Of a stretch of 64,000 bases of DNA, positions 33,882-43,867 are shown piece after piece. This DNA comes from Dyadobacter sp. SG02 (GTDB lineage Bacteria; Bacteroidota; Bacteroidia; Cytophagales; Spirosomataceae). A program made the translations under genes and the position numbers. Below the pieces are notes generated by a model. The model worked only from the letters and a program-made list of their open reading frames with translations. It was not told the origin of the DNA and made no database searches. The stretch is taken from contig NZ_FNYL01000017.1 of assembly GCF_900109045.1 (NCBI RefSeq), forward strand, positions 124,001-188,000, in the 5' to 3' direction. Numbering within the stretch: the stretch's first letter is position 1; every line of letters starts with the position of its first letter.

Positions 33882-36800
33882 ATGATTTACTTCTTCACTG
33901 GCGGGGACGAAACCGTCTTTGCACTACAAACCGAGCGAACGCTCACTGCCTCCGATTCCTCCAAATTAAGCTGGCTTTTCGGCGGCGCAGAACTCCGGAA
34001 GGAGACCGTTCTCACAGATTATTTCGTCGGGCCACGCGCTGCCATGATCACGCCGTGGAGCACCAATGCCGTCGAGATTACCCAGAATATGGGCCTGGAA
34101 GGCATCGTTCGCATTGAGGAATTCAAGAAGGTAACCGCTGATTTCACGGATTTCGATCCAATGCTTTCGCAGAAATACAGCGAGCTGAACCAGGACATTT
34201 ACACCATTGATATCAAGCCTGAGCCTGTTCGGGAAATTGCTGATATTGCTGCTTATAACAAACAGGAAGGCCTCGCATTGAACGAAGAGGAAGTCGATTA
34301 CCTGACAGGCCTTTCAGAAAAGCTCGGCCGAAAGCTGACCGACTCCGAGGTGTTTGGTTTCTCACAAGTGAACTCCGAGCATTGCCGCCACAAGATCTTC
34401 AACGGCGTATTCGTGATTGACGGCGAAGAGCAGCCCATTTCGCTTTTCAAGCTGATTCGCAAAACATCGGAAGCGAATCCAAATACCATCGTTTCAGCCT
34501 ATAAAGACAACGTCGCATTCCTCAAAGGGCCGATCGTGCAGCAATTCGCACCGAAGCGCCCGGATGTGCCGGAATATTACGAAATCAAGGATTTTGAATC
34601 CGTACTTTCATTGAAAGCGGAAACCCACAACTTCCCGACGACCGTGGAGCCATTCAATGGTGCCGCGACCGGTTCGGGTGGAGAGATCCGCGACCGCCTG
34701 GCAGGCGGGCAAGGCTCGATCCCGCTCGCGGGTACGGCCGTGTACATGACCGCACTCTCGCGACTCGAAGAAAACCGCCCTTGGGAGAAAGGTGTTGAAG
34801 AGCGCCAATGGTTATATCAGACGCCGATGGACATCCTCATCAAGGCTTCCAATGGTGCGACTGATTTTGGTAACAAATTCGGGCAACCGCTAATTGTCGG
34901 TTCGGTGTTGACATTCGAGCATGAAGAAGCGGGTCGCAAGCTGGGTTATGACAAAGTGATCATGCAGGCTGGCGGTATCGGCTACGGTAAAGCTGAGCAA
35001 GCCAAAAAACATACGCCTGCTACCGGTGACAAAGTGGTGGTAATGGGTGGCGAAAACTACCGGATCGGGATGGGCGGCGCGGCTGTTTCGTCTGCGGATA
35101 CCGGCGCATTTGGTTCGGGCATTGAATTGAATGCGATCCAGCGCTCCAACCCTGAAATGCAGAAACGCGTTGCCAATGCCGTACGCGGGATGGTGGAAAG
35201 CGGTAATAATACCATCGTTTCCATTCACGACCACGGCGCAGGCGGGCATTTGAACTGCTTGTCTGAACTGGTAGAAGAAACAGGCGGGAAGATCAACCTC
35301 GACAAGCTGCCGGTAGGCGACCCGACGCTTTCCGCGAAAGAAATCATCGGCAACGAATCCCAGGAAAGAATGGGCCTCGTGATCAGCCAGGATGATATCG
35401 ACTTCCTCCAACGCATCGCCGACCGCGAACGCGCGCCGATGTATACGGTAGGAGAAGTGACAGGTGACCACCGCTTCACATTCGAATCGTCGACCACCGG
35501 CGCTAAGCCGATGGATTTGGCAATGGACGAAATGTTTGGTAGCTCGCCGAAAACTTACATGCGCGACAAAACCGTCGAGCGCACATACGAGCCTGTGCAA
35601 TACGAAACGTCGAAACTGCACGAGTATCTCGAACAAATGCTGCAACTCGAAGCCGTTGCTTCCAAGGACTGGTTGACCAACAAAGTCGACCGTTGCGTAG
35701 GCGGCCATGTGGCGAAGCAGCAAACGGCCGGTCCATTGCAGTTGCCGCTGAATAACGTAGGCGTAATGGCCCTCGATTTCCAGGGTAAAGACGGTATCGC
35801 GACTTCGATCGGTCACGCGCCGCTTTCGGCATTGATCGACCCCGCTGCTGGCAGCCGCAATGCCGTCGCAGAAGCGCTTTCCAACATCGTTTGGGCTCCA
35901 TTGAAAGACGGTTTGGCAACAGTTTCCCTCTCGGCCAACTGGATGTGGGCTTGTAAAAATGAAGGCGAGGACGCGCGTTTGTACAAAGCCGTACAAGCCT
36001 GCTCTGATTTCGCTATCAGTCTCGGCATCAACATCCCGACAGGAAAGGATTCCCTGTCGATGAAGCAGAAATACAAAGACGGCGATGTCATCGCGCCGGG
36101 TACCGTCATTATTTCGGCAGGCGGCCATTGCAACGACATTACCGCGGTGGTAGAGCCGGTATTACGCAAGTCAGGCGGTTCTATTTATTATATCAATCTG
36201 TCGGGCGACCGTTTCAAACTTGGTGGCTCGTCATTCGCGCAAATCCTGAATAGAATCGGTTCCGAAACACCGGACATTCAGGATGCGGCGCAGTTCAAAA
36301 TTGCATTCAATGCAATTCAGCAGTTGATCAAAGCCGGCAAAATCCAGGCGGGTCACGATATCGGCAGCGGCGGTTTGATCACCACATTGCTCGAAATGTG
36401 CTTCGCTGACCGCGACCTGGGCGCTTCTATCGATCTGTCGGCACTCGGCGAACAGGATATTATAGAAAAACTTTTTGCTGAAAACATTGGTATCGTATTC
36501 CAGGCCGATGAATCGGCTGAGGCGGTATTGACCGAAATCGGCGTTGCATTCCATAAAATAGGTACCGTTAACCTGGCCTCCACGCTTACTGTGAAGGACG
36601 CAACAGGCAAATGGGATTTCGATATCGACCATCTGCGTGATGTTTGGTTTAAAACATCTTATTTGTTAGACCAAAAACAGACTGGCAACGGTCTCGCGAA
36701 AGAGCGTTTCGACAATTACAAGCACCACGTATTGCGCTACAAATTCCCTGCGCAGTTTGACGGTAAAAAGCCTGTGATTGATGCTTCAAAACCACGTCCG

Positions 36801-37544
36801 AAAGCAGCGGTACTCCGCGAAAAGGGCAGCAACTCCGAACGCGAGCTGGCAAATGCCATGTATCTGGCCGGTTTTGACGTAAAGGACGTCCACATGACCG
36901 ACCTTATTTCAGGCCGCGAAACGCTGGAAGATATCCAATTCATCGGTGCCGTAGGAGGATTCTCGAACTCTGACGTTCTCGGCTCCGCCAAGGGATGGGC
37001 CGGCGCCTTCCTTTACAACGAAAAAGCCAAAATCGCGCTGGAAAACTTTTTCAAACGCGAAGACACACTTTCGGTAGGCATCTGTAATGGATGTCAGCTC
37101 TTCGTCGAGCTCGGCCTGATTAACCCGGATCACGAGCAGAAACCCAAAATGCTGCACAATGCGAGCCACAAGCACGAAAGTATATTTACTTCGATGACGG
37201 TTCAGCCCAACAATTCAGTAATGCTGTCGTCGCTCGCGGGTAGCACGCTAGGTGTATGGGTGTCACACGGGGAAGGTCGTTTCAAATTGCCTTTGGCCGA
37301 AAATGAATATAATATCGTTTCCAAGTACGGTTACGAAACCTACCCGGCCAACCCAAATGGCTCGGATTACAACACAGCTATTTTGTGCGATAACACCGGT
37401 CGTCACCTGGTAACCATGCCGCACATCGAGCGATCACTTTTCCAATGGCACTGGGCTAATTATCCTGAGGGTCGGAAGGATGAAGTTTCTCCGTGGATGG
37501 AAGCGTTTGTGAATGCGCGGAAGTGGATTGAGGAGAGGCGATAG
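33882..37544 (+). CDS. purL: Phosphoribosylformylglycinamidine synthase, single-chain
   Basis: A 1220-residue enzyme that makes FGAM from FGAR, ATP and glutamine in purine synthesis. It is the long, fused form: linker domain, two AIR-synthase-like halves (for example HNFPTTVEPFNGAATGSGGEIRD, about 248) and a C-terminal glutaminase domain with Cys in GICNGCQ (about 1067) and His in WVSHGEGRF. The ATG at 33882 is preferred over an in-frame TTG. A strong terminator follows. The upstream transposase and REP cluster reach into its promoter region. Confidence 0.97.
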   Translation: MIYFFTGGDETVFALQTERTLTASDSSKLSWLFGGAELRKETVLTDYFVGPRAAMITPWSTNAVEITQNMGLEGIVRIEEFKKVTADFTDFDPMLSQKYSELNQDIYTIDIKPEPVREIADIAAYNKQEGLALNEEEVDYLTGLSEKLGRKLTDSEVFGFSQVNSEHCRHKIFNGVFVIDGEEQPISLFKLIRKTSEANPNTIVSAYKDNVAFLKGPIVQQFAPKRPDVPEYYEIKDFESVLSLKAETHNFPTTVEPFNGAATGSGGEIRDRLAGGQGSIPLAGTAVYMTALSRLEENRPWEKGVEERQWLYQTPMDILIKASNGATDFGNKFGQPLIVGSVLTFEHEEAGRKLGYDKVIMQAGGIGYGKAEQAKKHTPATGDKVVVMGGENYRIGMGGAAVSSADTGAFGSGIELNAIQRSNPEMQKRVANAVRGMVESGNNTIVSIHDHGAGGHLNCLSELVEETGGKINLDKLPVGDPTLSAKEIIGNESQERMGLVISQDDIDFLQRIADRERAPMYTVGEVTGDHRFTFESSTTGAKPMDLAMDEMFGSSPKTYMRDKTVERTYEPVQYETSKLHEYLEQMLQLEAVASKDWLTNKVDRCVGGHVAKQQTAGPLQLPLNNVGVMALDFQGKDGIATSIGHAPLSALIDPAAGSRNAVAEALSNIVWAPLKDGLATVSLSANWMWACKNEGEDARLYKAVQACSDFAISLGINIPTGKDSLSMKQKYKDGDVIAPGTVIISAGGHCNDITAVVEPVLRKSGGSIYYINLSGDRFKLGGSSFAQILNRIGSETPDIQDAAQFKIAFNAIQQLIKAGKIQAGHDIGSGGLITTLLEMCFADRDLGASIDLSALGEQDIIEKLFAENIGIVFQADESAEAVLTEIGVAFHKIGTVNLASTLTVKDATGKWDFDIDHLRDVWFKTSYLLDQKQTGNGLAKERFDNYKHHVLRYKFPAQFDGKKPVIDASKPRPKAAVLREKGSNSERELANAMYLAGFDVKDVHMTDLISGRETLEDIQFIGAVGGFSNSDVLGSAKGWAGAFLYNEKAKIALENFFKREDTLSVGICNGCQLFVELGLINPDHEQKPKMLHNASHKHESIFTSMTVQPNNSVMLSSLAGSTLGVWVSHGEGRFKLPLAENEYNIVSKYGYETYPANPNGSDYNTAILCDNTGRHLVTMPHIERSLFQWHWANYPEGRKDEVSPWMEAFVNARKWIEERR

Positions 37545-37586
37545 TTTTTTGGAGGAAGGAGGAAGTGGTTGCCTTCTGATAAATGG

Positions 37587-37619
37587 GCCCGTTGCGATGG
37601 TAATCGTGACGGGCTTTTT
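37587..37619 (+). terminator. purL terminator
   Basis: GCCCGT (37587-37592) pairs with ACGGGC (37609-37614), with an inner CGAT/ATCG stem, followed by TTTTT. Confidence 0.85.
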
Positions 37620-37699
37620 GCTTGTTTCCTGGGAAAGTGATTGGGGCAAATTAAATATTTTGCGCATATTGATAGCTCAACTAATAGCCTCCACATACT

Positions 37700-38554
37700 A
37701 TGACAAAGCAAGATGCGATCCAGATTTTTGAAGATAGGCAAGTGAGAACGGTTTGGGGTGACGAACAAGAAAAATGGTTTTTCTCGATTATTGATGTGAT
37801 TGAAGTTTTGACTGGTACTGACAGACCAAGGAAGTACTGGAATGACTTGAAAGCAAAGCTCAAAAAAGAAGGAAGTGAGTTGTCCGAAAAAATCGGACAA
37901 CTGAAAATGCGATCGGCTGATGGTAAAAACTATCAAACTGATGTTGCTGATACTGAACAACTCTTCCGCTTAATTCAATCTATACCATCTCCAAAAGCTG
38001 AGCCATTCAAGTTATGGCTCGCTGCGATTGCCTCCGAGCGCCTGGACGAAATGCAAGATCCGGAACAGACAATTGATCGAGCATTGGAGCAATATTTGAA
38101 ACTCGGCTACTCAGAAAGCTGGATTAACCAGCGTCTTAAAAGCATTGAGATTCGTAAGGAGTTAACCGAGGAGTGGAAAAGCCGGGGTGTGCAGGAAGGG
38201 ACGCAATTTGCTACTCTAACCGACATCATCACCAAAACCTGGGCTGGGAGGACAACCAAAGAATACAAAACGCTCAAAGGTCTCAGGAAAGAGAATCTGC
38301 GAGACAATATGACCAACACCGAGCTAATTCTGAATATGCTGGCCGAGGCATCTGCCAAAGACATCTCACAGGCTGTTAATCCCGACGGTTTTGAACAAAG
38401 CAAAAAAGTAGCCCGGCAGGGTGGGAACGTAGCGAAAGTTGCATTGGACGAACTCGAAGCGCAAACCGGGAAAAAGGTCGTCACTGATGCGAATGCGAAA
38501 ACAATGCTGAATGAAAAGGTCATTAAACGACTTGATTCCGAAGGTTCTGAGTAA
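37700..38554 (+). CDS. Bro-N-domain protein (phage antirepressor-like)
   Basis: A 284-residue protein. The N-terminal Bro-N domain (about 1-110) is clear: VRTVWGDEQEKWFFSIIDVIEVLTG, the PRKYWNDLKAKLKKEG loop, and FRLIQSIPSPKAEPFKLWLA. The remainder has a Lys-rich helical part with MTNTELILNMLAEASAKDISQ, seen in Bacteroidota homologues related to DinD. These are DNA-binding proteins of phages and mobile elements. No other phage gene is near, so it is a lone accessory gene; the role is not known. Confidence 0.85.
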   Translation: MTKQDAIQIFEDRQVRTVWGDEQEKWFFSIIDVIEVLTGTDRPRKYWNDLKAKLKKEGSELSEKIGQLKMRSADGKNYQTDVADTEQLFRLIQSIPSPKAEPFKLWLAAIASERLDEMQDPEQTIDRALEQYLKLGYSESWINQRLKSIEIRKELTEEWKSRGVQEGTQFATLTDIITKTWAGRTTKEYKTLKGLRKENLRDNMTNTELILNMLAEASAKDISQAVNPDGFEQSKKVARQGGNVAKVALDELEAQTGKKVVTDANAKTMLNEKVIKRLDSEGSE

Positions 38555-38560
38555 GGAAGC

Positions 38561-39187
38561 TTATTGTGTTAACTCCCCCACAAACCGATCAATATCCCCA
38601 ATCCCCTTCTTAGTAGCATAAGGCCGCAACAAATGCGCCTTCATCCTTAGATAATGCGTCAATTGCGACGCCAGGTTCTGCCGGGATTCGGTGAGGACTG
38701 CTTCCGAGAGCCAGAAACGGCTTTGTAAGCTGTTGCTGGAAATGATCAGTAATCGATCATCCTCACAGCCGAATTTCAGGTATTTATTCTCTTGTAAAAT
38801 CCCAATATCCCGGATCAGGCCGGCCATTCTGTTTTGTATTACATTGCCCTGATAATTGGCGGCGATGCGGGTGTTTTGTTCCATCAGATGCACCATGCTT
38901 AGCAGGAGGCATTGGTATTTCAAACCGTTCTCGAACAGCAGTTTGTTTTTGTCAAGAAAATCATACAAGCTATTTGTCGGTAAGTCGCTGTGGATCTTTG
39001 AATTGGATTCGGTATAAGCCTGGCTGAGACTGAAAACGAGGTCATCCTTGGTCGGGAAATAGTAGGTGAGGTTCCCGATTCGTATGCCAAGGTCTGCGGC
39101 TAGTTCGCGCATGCCCACATACTCGATGCCCTTGAGGTTGAAGAGCTCCAATGCCCGTTTACTAATTTTCTCCTGTGTAGCGTTCAT
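38561..39187 (-). CDS. TetR/AcrR-family transcription repressor
   Basis: A 208-residue regulator. The N-terminal HTH (about 10-55) reads ALELFNLKGIEYVGMRELAADLGIRIGNLTYYFPTKDDL, close to standard TetR. The helical C-terminal ligand domain is unclassified. It is divergent from a membrane protein and cupin gene pair, and a long inverted repeat in the shared promoter region (39193-39238) is a likely operator for both directions. Confidence 0.9.
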   Translation of the reverse strand: MNATQEKISKRALELFNLKGIEYVGMRELAADLGIRIGNLTYYFPTKDDLVFSLSQAYTESNSKIHSDLPTNSLYDFLDKNKLLFENGLKYQCLLLSMVHLMEQNTRIAANYQGNVIQNRMAGLIRDIGILQENKYLKFGCEDDRLLIISSNSLQSRFWLSEAVLTESRQNLASQLTHYLRMKAHLLRPYATKKGIGDIDRFVGELTQ

Positions 39188-39192
39188 CTAAA

Positions 39193-39238
39193 TTTGGTCA
39201 ATGTCCTAAATCCTTGTAATTTTAGGTCGTTGTCCAAA
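39193..39238. promoter_or_regulatory. Probable TetR operator
   Basis: The 19-base left arm (39193-39211) and the right arm (39220-39238) match as inverted repeats at 15 of 19 positions: TTTGG[T/A]CAA[T/C]G[T/A]CCTAAA. It sits six bases before the TetR start and 20 bases before the divergent gene, the expected place for autoregulation and control of the 39258-40309 operon. Confidence 0.75.
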
Positions 39239-39257
39239 AATATAACATTTTGATCTC

Positions 39258-39737
39258 ATGACGAAAACATTCCCGAATTTCCTGCACATTATGGCATCGA
39301 TTGCCTTTATCACCATCATCGGCGCCGCCATTTACGAGCATGCCGCTGTGGTGCCCGCGTGGAGCGCCGCGCCGCCGCGTTCGCTTTCTATGTTCCAGGG
39401 CGAGTATGGCTTGCAAGCCGTTAACTTTTGGAAGCCGGTACATCCGGTGGCTATTTTGTTGCTGGCAGCTGCATTGATCACCAACTGGCGACAACCCCGC
39501 CGCAAGCAGTTATTAATTGTTGTGGGTGGTTACGTACTGGTACTCGCGATTACCGCAGCCTATTTCGTTCCCGAACTGGTGGCCATTACCACTTCGGCCT
39601 ATTCGCCCGCGGTGAACGGCGACCTCGCCGGACGTGCCCAAACCTGGGAAAAGCTCAGCCTCGTCCGTTTGGGCGGATTGCTGGTGTTGGCGGTTATTTT
39701 GTTGTATGGTTTAAGCGTAAAACAAGCAGAAAACTAA
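39258..39737 (+). CDS. DUF1772-like membrane protein
   Basis: A 159-residue inner-membrane protein with four hydrophobic helices, an extracytoplasmic loop rich in Trp and Pro after helix 1 (EHAAVVPAWSAAPP), and a small LSLVRLGGLLVLAVILLYG end helix. The layout matches DUF1772/anthrone-oxygenase-like small membrane proteins, but the match is weak. Its stop overlaps the next ATG by one base (TAATG), so it is translated with the cupin gene. TetR control from the divergent gene is likely. Confidence 0.65.
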   Translation: MTKTFPNFLHIMASIAFITIIGAAIYEHAAVVPAWSAAPPRSLSMFQGEYGLQAVNFWKPVHPVAILLLAAALITNWRQPRRKQLLIVVGGYVLVLAITAAYFVPELVAITTSAYSPAVNGDLAGRAQTWEKLSLVRLGGLLVLAVILLYGLSVKQAEN

Positions 39738-40309
39738 TGGAAACCCTCACAATGGAAAAAGGATACCCCGTAACGATCGATAATGGCCACGGCGAGCGGC
39801 TAACCTTCCTCGGACGCGAACTGCGCGATGGTGTAGAATATATTCAGGTCGAAAACCAGGTGAGCCCAGGGGCTGGGCCGCCTATGCATGTGCACCACCA
39901 GCAGCACGAAAGGCTGCATATTCTTGACGGAAAAATGGGTGTGGAAGTGCTTGGTGAGCAGCCCTACTATCTGCACAAAGGCGAATCGGCAACGTTCGAA
40001 GCCGGGATCGCCCACCGGTTCTGGAATGCCGGTGATACCACGCTTTACTGCGATGGCGAAATCTGGCCACCGCATAATATCGAGTATTTCCTCTCGGAAA
40101 TCTACCGCTCCTCGCGCGAAAACGGAAATGGTCGTCCAGCAGCATTTGACGCTGCTTACCTGTTGCGGAAATACCGGACAGAGTTCGACATGCTTGGTAT
40201 TCCTGCGTTTGTGAAGAAGGTTATCTTCCCTGTCGTGTTATTTTTGGGAAAAATACGTGGCAAAAACAAGCGGTTCCAAAATGCGCCGGAAGCACAGCCG
40301 GCGCGTTGA
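39737..40309 (+). CDS. Cupin-domain protein
   Basis: A 190-residue protein. The cupin core (about 25-110) shows the metal-binding His cluster in PPMHVHHQQHERLHILDG and the second motif GIAHRFWN. The C-terminal part (about 115-190) is helical with a hydrophobic segment (KKVIFPVVLFLG), perhaps membrane-associated. A start at the second Met (39752) is possible. Ligand and reaction are unknown. Coupled to the preceding membrane gene. Confidence 0.8.
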   Translation: METLTMEKGYPVTIDNGHGERLTFLGRELRDGVEYIQVENQVSPGAGPPMHVHHQQHERLHILDGKMGVEVLGEQPYYLHKGESATFEAGIAHRFWNAGDTTLYCDGEIWPPHNIEYFLSEIYRSSRENGNGRPAAFDAAYLLRKYRTEFDMLGIPAFVKKVIFPVVLFLGKIRGKNKRFQNAPEAQPAR

Positions 40310-40318
40310 AGGACACGG

Positions 40319-42135
40319 TTATTTACCCATTCGTAACAGTTTCTTCACAGTGTAGCTTTCATTAACCTTCAACCTGCAAAACAAAATGTCGTCGTAAGTA
40401 TCAGGCAACCCTTGAACTTCGTATTGCCACTTTCCTTTCGCGTGCGGATTGTTCACAACTGTTTTCAGAACCGCCCCCTGAATATCCATGATCTCCAATT
40501 GGACATGGCAATTATCTTGTGGCACACAGAATGCGATGGTGAAGCTTTCAGTGAATGGGTTTGGATACGCATTTAGCTCAAAACCAGGTTCTTCGGGTTG
40601 TCCCACTCGGGCAATTTCTGTTCCTTCGAGTTGGCTGCTATAATGTCCGATGTTGATCGCAGCTGAAACATGCCAGTTTCCGATCGCATCTTTCATATAG
40701 CATTTCATGCCAAGCCAGCTCTGATCGGTGGTGTACACGCTTGACGTGCCACCTGCAACGCCCTGGTTATTGATGTGGGTTGAGTTCCAATGGTACTGCA
40801 CACCTCCGGAAGGAGCGGTAAGAGTCCGCCAGTCGTTGTTCTTGGAATAGGCGAGAAGTGGAACGTAGCTTGCGGGAACAGGATTGGTAAGTGCTCCGAT
40901 CGTTGCCGCCCATTTGTTGGCGAGCCAGGTGAGGCCTTTCGTCTGCCCCGGACCTTCGTAAAAATGGGTGCTGTCTTTGCGATATTCTTCGCCTCCATCA
41001 CTAACCGTGGTAGCTCCTGCGCTGCCTGTTATATAGTCGGTATCCGCGCCGCTAAGAATTGTTGAACCGGTAGGTGTATTGCCCTGCCCGGTCCTGATTG
41101 TGGGATGGATGGGGCTGAACTTACTGATTGTTGCTTTGCAAATATACCAGGTTAGGTTGGGTGCTGCGAAGTCAGACCGGGACTTGGCTATGACCGCTTG
41201 AAGTTTTGCCTGGTAATCTGCGGCGCTGCTGGCCTTGTAATCGGGTCTACATTTGGATCGGCATCGGCTTCACCCTGGTGCCAGAGCACGGCCCGCACAC
41301 CATAGAGCGATCCGTAGTAATTTAAAGCGGTTTTGAGCGCCGTGTAGGGCTGGCCGTAATAGTCCTTCGGCACCGCGGAGCCTCCCATGTAGCCCAAACA
41401 GACTTGCGCTCCCGTGTAGGGATGTTTGGCCTCGACACCATCGGCTCCCTGTTTCCATTCTGTAATGCTTGATCCTCCCGTAGCCGCGTTAAATAGGGCA
41501 ACTGGCATGCCGCCATTCGCGTCGGAAATCAGTTTGCCAAGGACCGCATAAGCCCACACAGTATTTCCAGTAGGTCCCAAAGCGCCTAGTCGCTTCATAT
41601 CATCCGAGGTGTTCAGTGGAAACATGTGGGTGAATGATTCGGGTAATTTTCTCGTACAAGTGTTTTTCTCGGACGTTCCAACAACCCACTCCGGTATGCC
41701 AGCACTCGAAGGTAATTGATTAGATAGAAGAGGGATCCCCTGGGCATTTGACTGCCCCGCGATGATAAACACGTCACCGACCCCAAATTTGTTAGCGGTA
41801 TAAACAATGCCGTTCACAAGAATTTCACACAGGTACCAACCCTTATTTATCACGGGTAACGCATAAAACATGCCATTGGGTGCCAGGCTGAGATTGGTTG
41901 CAGCACCAGGCGCTCCGGGGATGCCGGTTGGGCCCACTGGACGAAATCGGTAACTAACTGTAACGGCCAGATTGCTATAATTAAGCTGCCCTGCAACGGT
42001 TACAGTGGCCATGTTGAGCGTATTGCGCTGGACTACGCTGTTATTAACGGGGTAAGACAACGACACTGTTTGGGCGTTGCAGACATGAGAGTTGAAACAA
42101 GTGAATACACATATCCACACGAAAAGTGTTTTCAT
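40319..42135 (-). pseudogene. Frameshifted sialate O-acetylesterase-like T9SS protein
   Basis: Two frames on the minus strand join into one protein of about 605 residues if one base is restored. The first part (42135 to about 41245) has a signal peptide (KTLFVWICVFTCFNSHVCNAQ), an immunoglobulin-like region and the SASA-type esterase motifs FIIAGQSNAQG and VLWHQGEAD. The second part continues the same domain as DYKASSAADYQAKLQAVIAKSR and ends in a type IX secretion tail (AYPNPFTESF). The break is at a run of three C (GACCCGATTAC on the minus strand, 41243-41245), where a fourth C would restore the frame. This could be a real mutation or an assembly error. Confidence 0.85.
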
Positions 42136-42163
42136 TTTAGAAATTGATGTCGGTTGATGACTG

Positions 42164-43600
42164 CTACTTTTCAAATCCTGTCGTTCTGACAAACCCGGTA
42201 ATATCGATTAATGGGATCTTTGCATCATAATGCTTATTAATCGCCTTGATCACCTCGTTTGCAATGATGGCCTGTCCAAGTGGTGTGGGATAAATGCCAT
42301 CCGATGAAAAGAAATTGCCATACGCGGTACCGTCCACTAAAATGCCGTCATCTGTTCTGTATCCCCCTTGATGAATCTGTTGATAGAGATCAAATAGATC
42401 GACTACGGCAAGGTCTTTTTCCGCCGCGTATTCCCTGATTTTTCCATTGTAATGCAGTTGCGGATCGGACATGAAGGTTTCGTCCTCGTCTATTACTTCG
42501 AAATCTTCGAAATTTACCCGGAACTCTCCCCCGCGGCTGAAATTTTCAAAAAGGTGATGTAATTTGGCCGACGGGATCATGGAAAAGGGTCGTGAGGCGT
42601 CTACGATTTGATCGGCGATGCCGTTGCGATTAAAGCTGATGTAGAGCCCCCATCCTCTTTTGATGAGCTTGTGGCGAGAATACCATTCCATGTACGGTAA
42701 GTCCTGGTAGCGTGGAATGGTAAATATTACCCCTTTCGGACGGGCTGCCAGCATGCCATTGAGTGCGTAGTCAGCAATTCTGCCGGAGTTTAAAATTGAG
42801 CCGTTGAAGTCGTATACGCCGATTTGGCCTGTCATTCGAATTCCTCGCATCCACCAATCGAAAAACTCCTCGACAACGACAAAATTGTAAGGTACGTCCT
42901 CTCTGATCTTGCGAAATGCTTGGGCAGGATATTGGGGTATGTAGCGTTTGATACGCGTGAGAAGGAGCTTGTTCAAGCCACATCTGTCGCAATTGGCACC
43001 ATGTACATACCATTCAGCGTTGCCGTCAGGTAATCCGTAGTTAGAAATCTTTCCGGCGTACTCAGGCATGGTCGGAGAATTGCCGGGTAAAAGCGAAATC
43101 GTATTATTTACCACCCGGTCCCACTGCGGATGCCCGCTTTCCGTATTACGATACACGTAATACCCCGTACCATTATAATGCTCCTTGTCAAAAAGCGGCA
43201 TTTCAAAATTTTTGATCCCCATTTGATGCGCCAGCAGATTGGTGTAGTTGGTTTGCTGACTTTCCCGGGTAATGCCGCCGTTCATCACGCCGGCGGTCAG
43301 CCCACCTCCGAATGCGGTCATTTCCATCGCTTGTTCCGGTTTCAGGATGCGCCCAAAATCGGCCAACGGGGTTGGGGCAGAGAGCCATTCTTCAATTTTG
43401 AGCTCCGGTTGCCGGTCAATATTGTCATGAATCATTTCCGGGTGTTGCCCCGTCGGATGAATGCGCATAAAAGGTCCATTCGTCCGCGCGGAATCTTCGG
43501 CCGTGGCGACCACAAAGGGTTCTCCCGGTACAGGATCAGGCCAACTGTTTCCCGGCTGATTGCATGCGGTAAGAACGAAAATCAACAACATCTTTTTCAT
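42164..43600 (-). CDS. SGNH/GDSL-family lipoprotein
   Basis: A 478-residue lipoprotein (signal KKMLLIFVLTAC, lipid Cys 13). In place of the GDSL Ser block it has FGGGLTAG (about 97), while the C-terminal block SSDGIYPTPLGQAIIANEVI (about 440) matches the Bacteroidota GDSL-like outer-membrane lipoprotein family. The catalytic Ser seems missing from the first block, so activity is uncertain. A CDRCG motif (about 205) may form a disulfide. It lies 28 bases upstream of the frameshifted esterase gene on the same strand, probably one operon acting on acylated glycans at the surface. Confidence 0.7.
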   Translation of the reverse strand: MKKMLLIFVLTACNQPGNSWPDPVPGEPFVVATAEDSARTNGPFMRIHPTGQHPEMIHDNIDRQPELKIEEWLSAPTPLADFGRILKPEQAMEMTAFGGGLTAGVMNGGITRESQQTNYTNLLAHQMGIKNFEMPLFDKEHYNGTGYYVYRNTESGHPQWDRVVNNTISLLPGNSPTMPEYAGKISNYGLPDGNAEWYVHGANCDRCGLNKLLLTRIKRYIPQYPAQAFRKIREDVPYNFVVVEEFFDWWMRGIRMTGQIGVYDFNGSILNSGRIADYALNGMLAARPKGVIFTIPRYQDLPYMEWYSRHKLIKRGWGLYISFNRNGIADQIVDASRPFSMIPSAKLHHLFENFSRGGEFRVNFEDFEVIDEDETFMSDPQLHYNGKIREYAAEKDLAVVDLFDLYQQIHQGGYRTDDGILVDGTAYGNFFSSDGIYPTPLGQAIIANEVIKAINKHYDAKIPLIDITGFVRTTGFEK

Positions 43601-43867
43601 AGCTCGTTTGTTTTAGGTAAAACACTAAAAATGGAACTGAACGAGGATCCCGGAAGATTGCACACAGCAACGCCAAGCTGCTACTGACAAAGGTCAACGG
43701 GCCATAGTTGAATGGTACAGGTCCTGGAAGAAGTAGTTGAGTTATGACGAGTAGAATTAATGGCCGTCAAGCGTGATGCAATACAAACGCATTTGATTTT
43801 CAAAAGCAAGAAAATTGTAACCGGATGAATAAACGGTTAGAGAATTATCAAACGGTGTTCAAGGGCC

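Noticed and set aside
34890..36128. 412-codon minus-strand frame opposite purL
   Set aside because: Fully antisense to purL and without any recognisable protein pattern.
41188..42192. Treating the esterase as a complete shorter gene plus a separate T9SS gene
   Set aside because: The downstream frame continues the same domain with no start codon near the break and lacks its own signal peptide, so one frameshifted gene explains both better.
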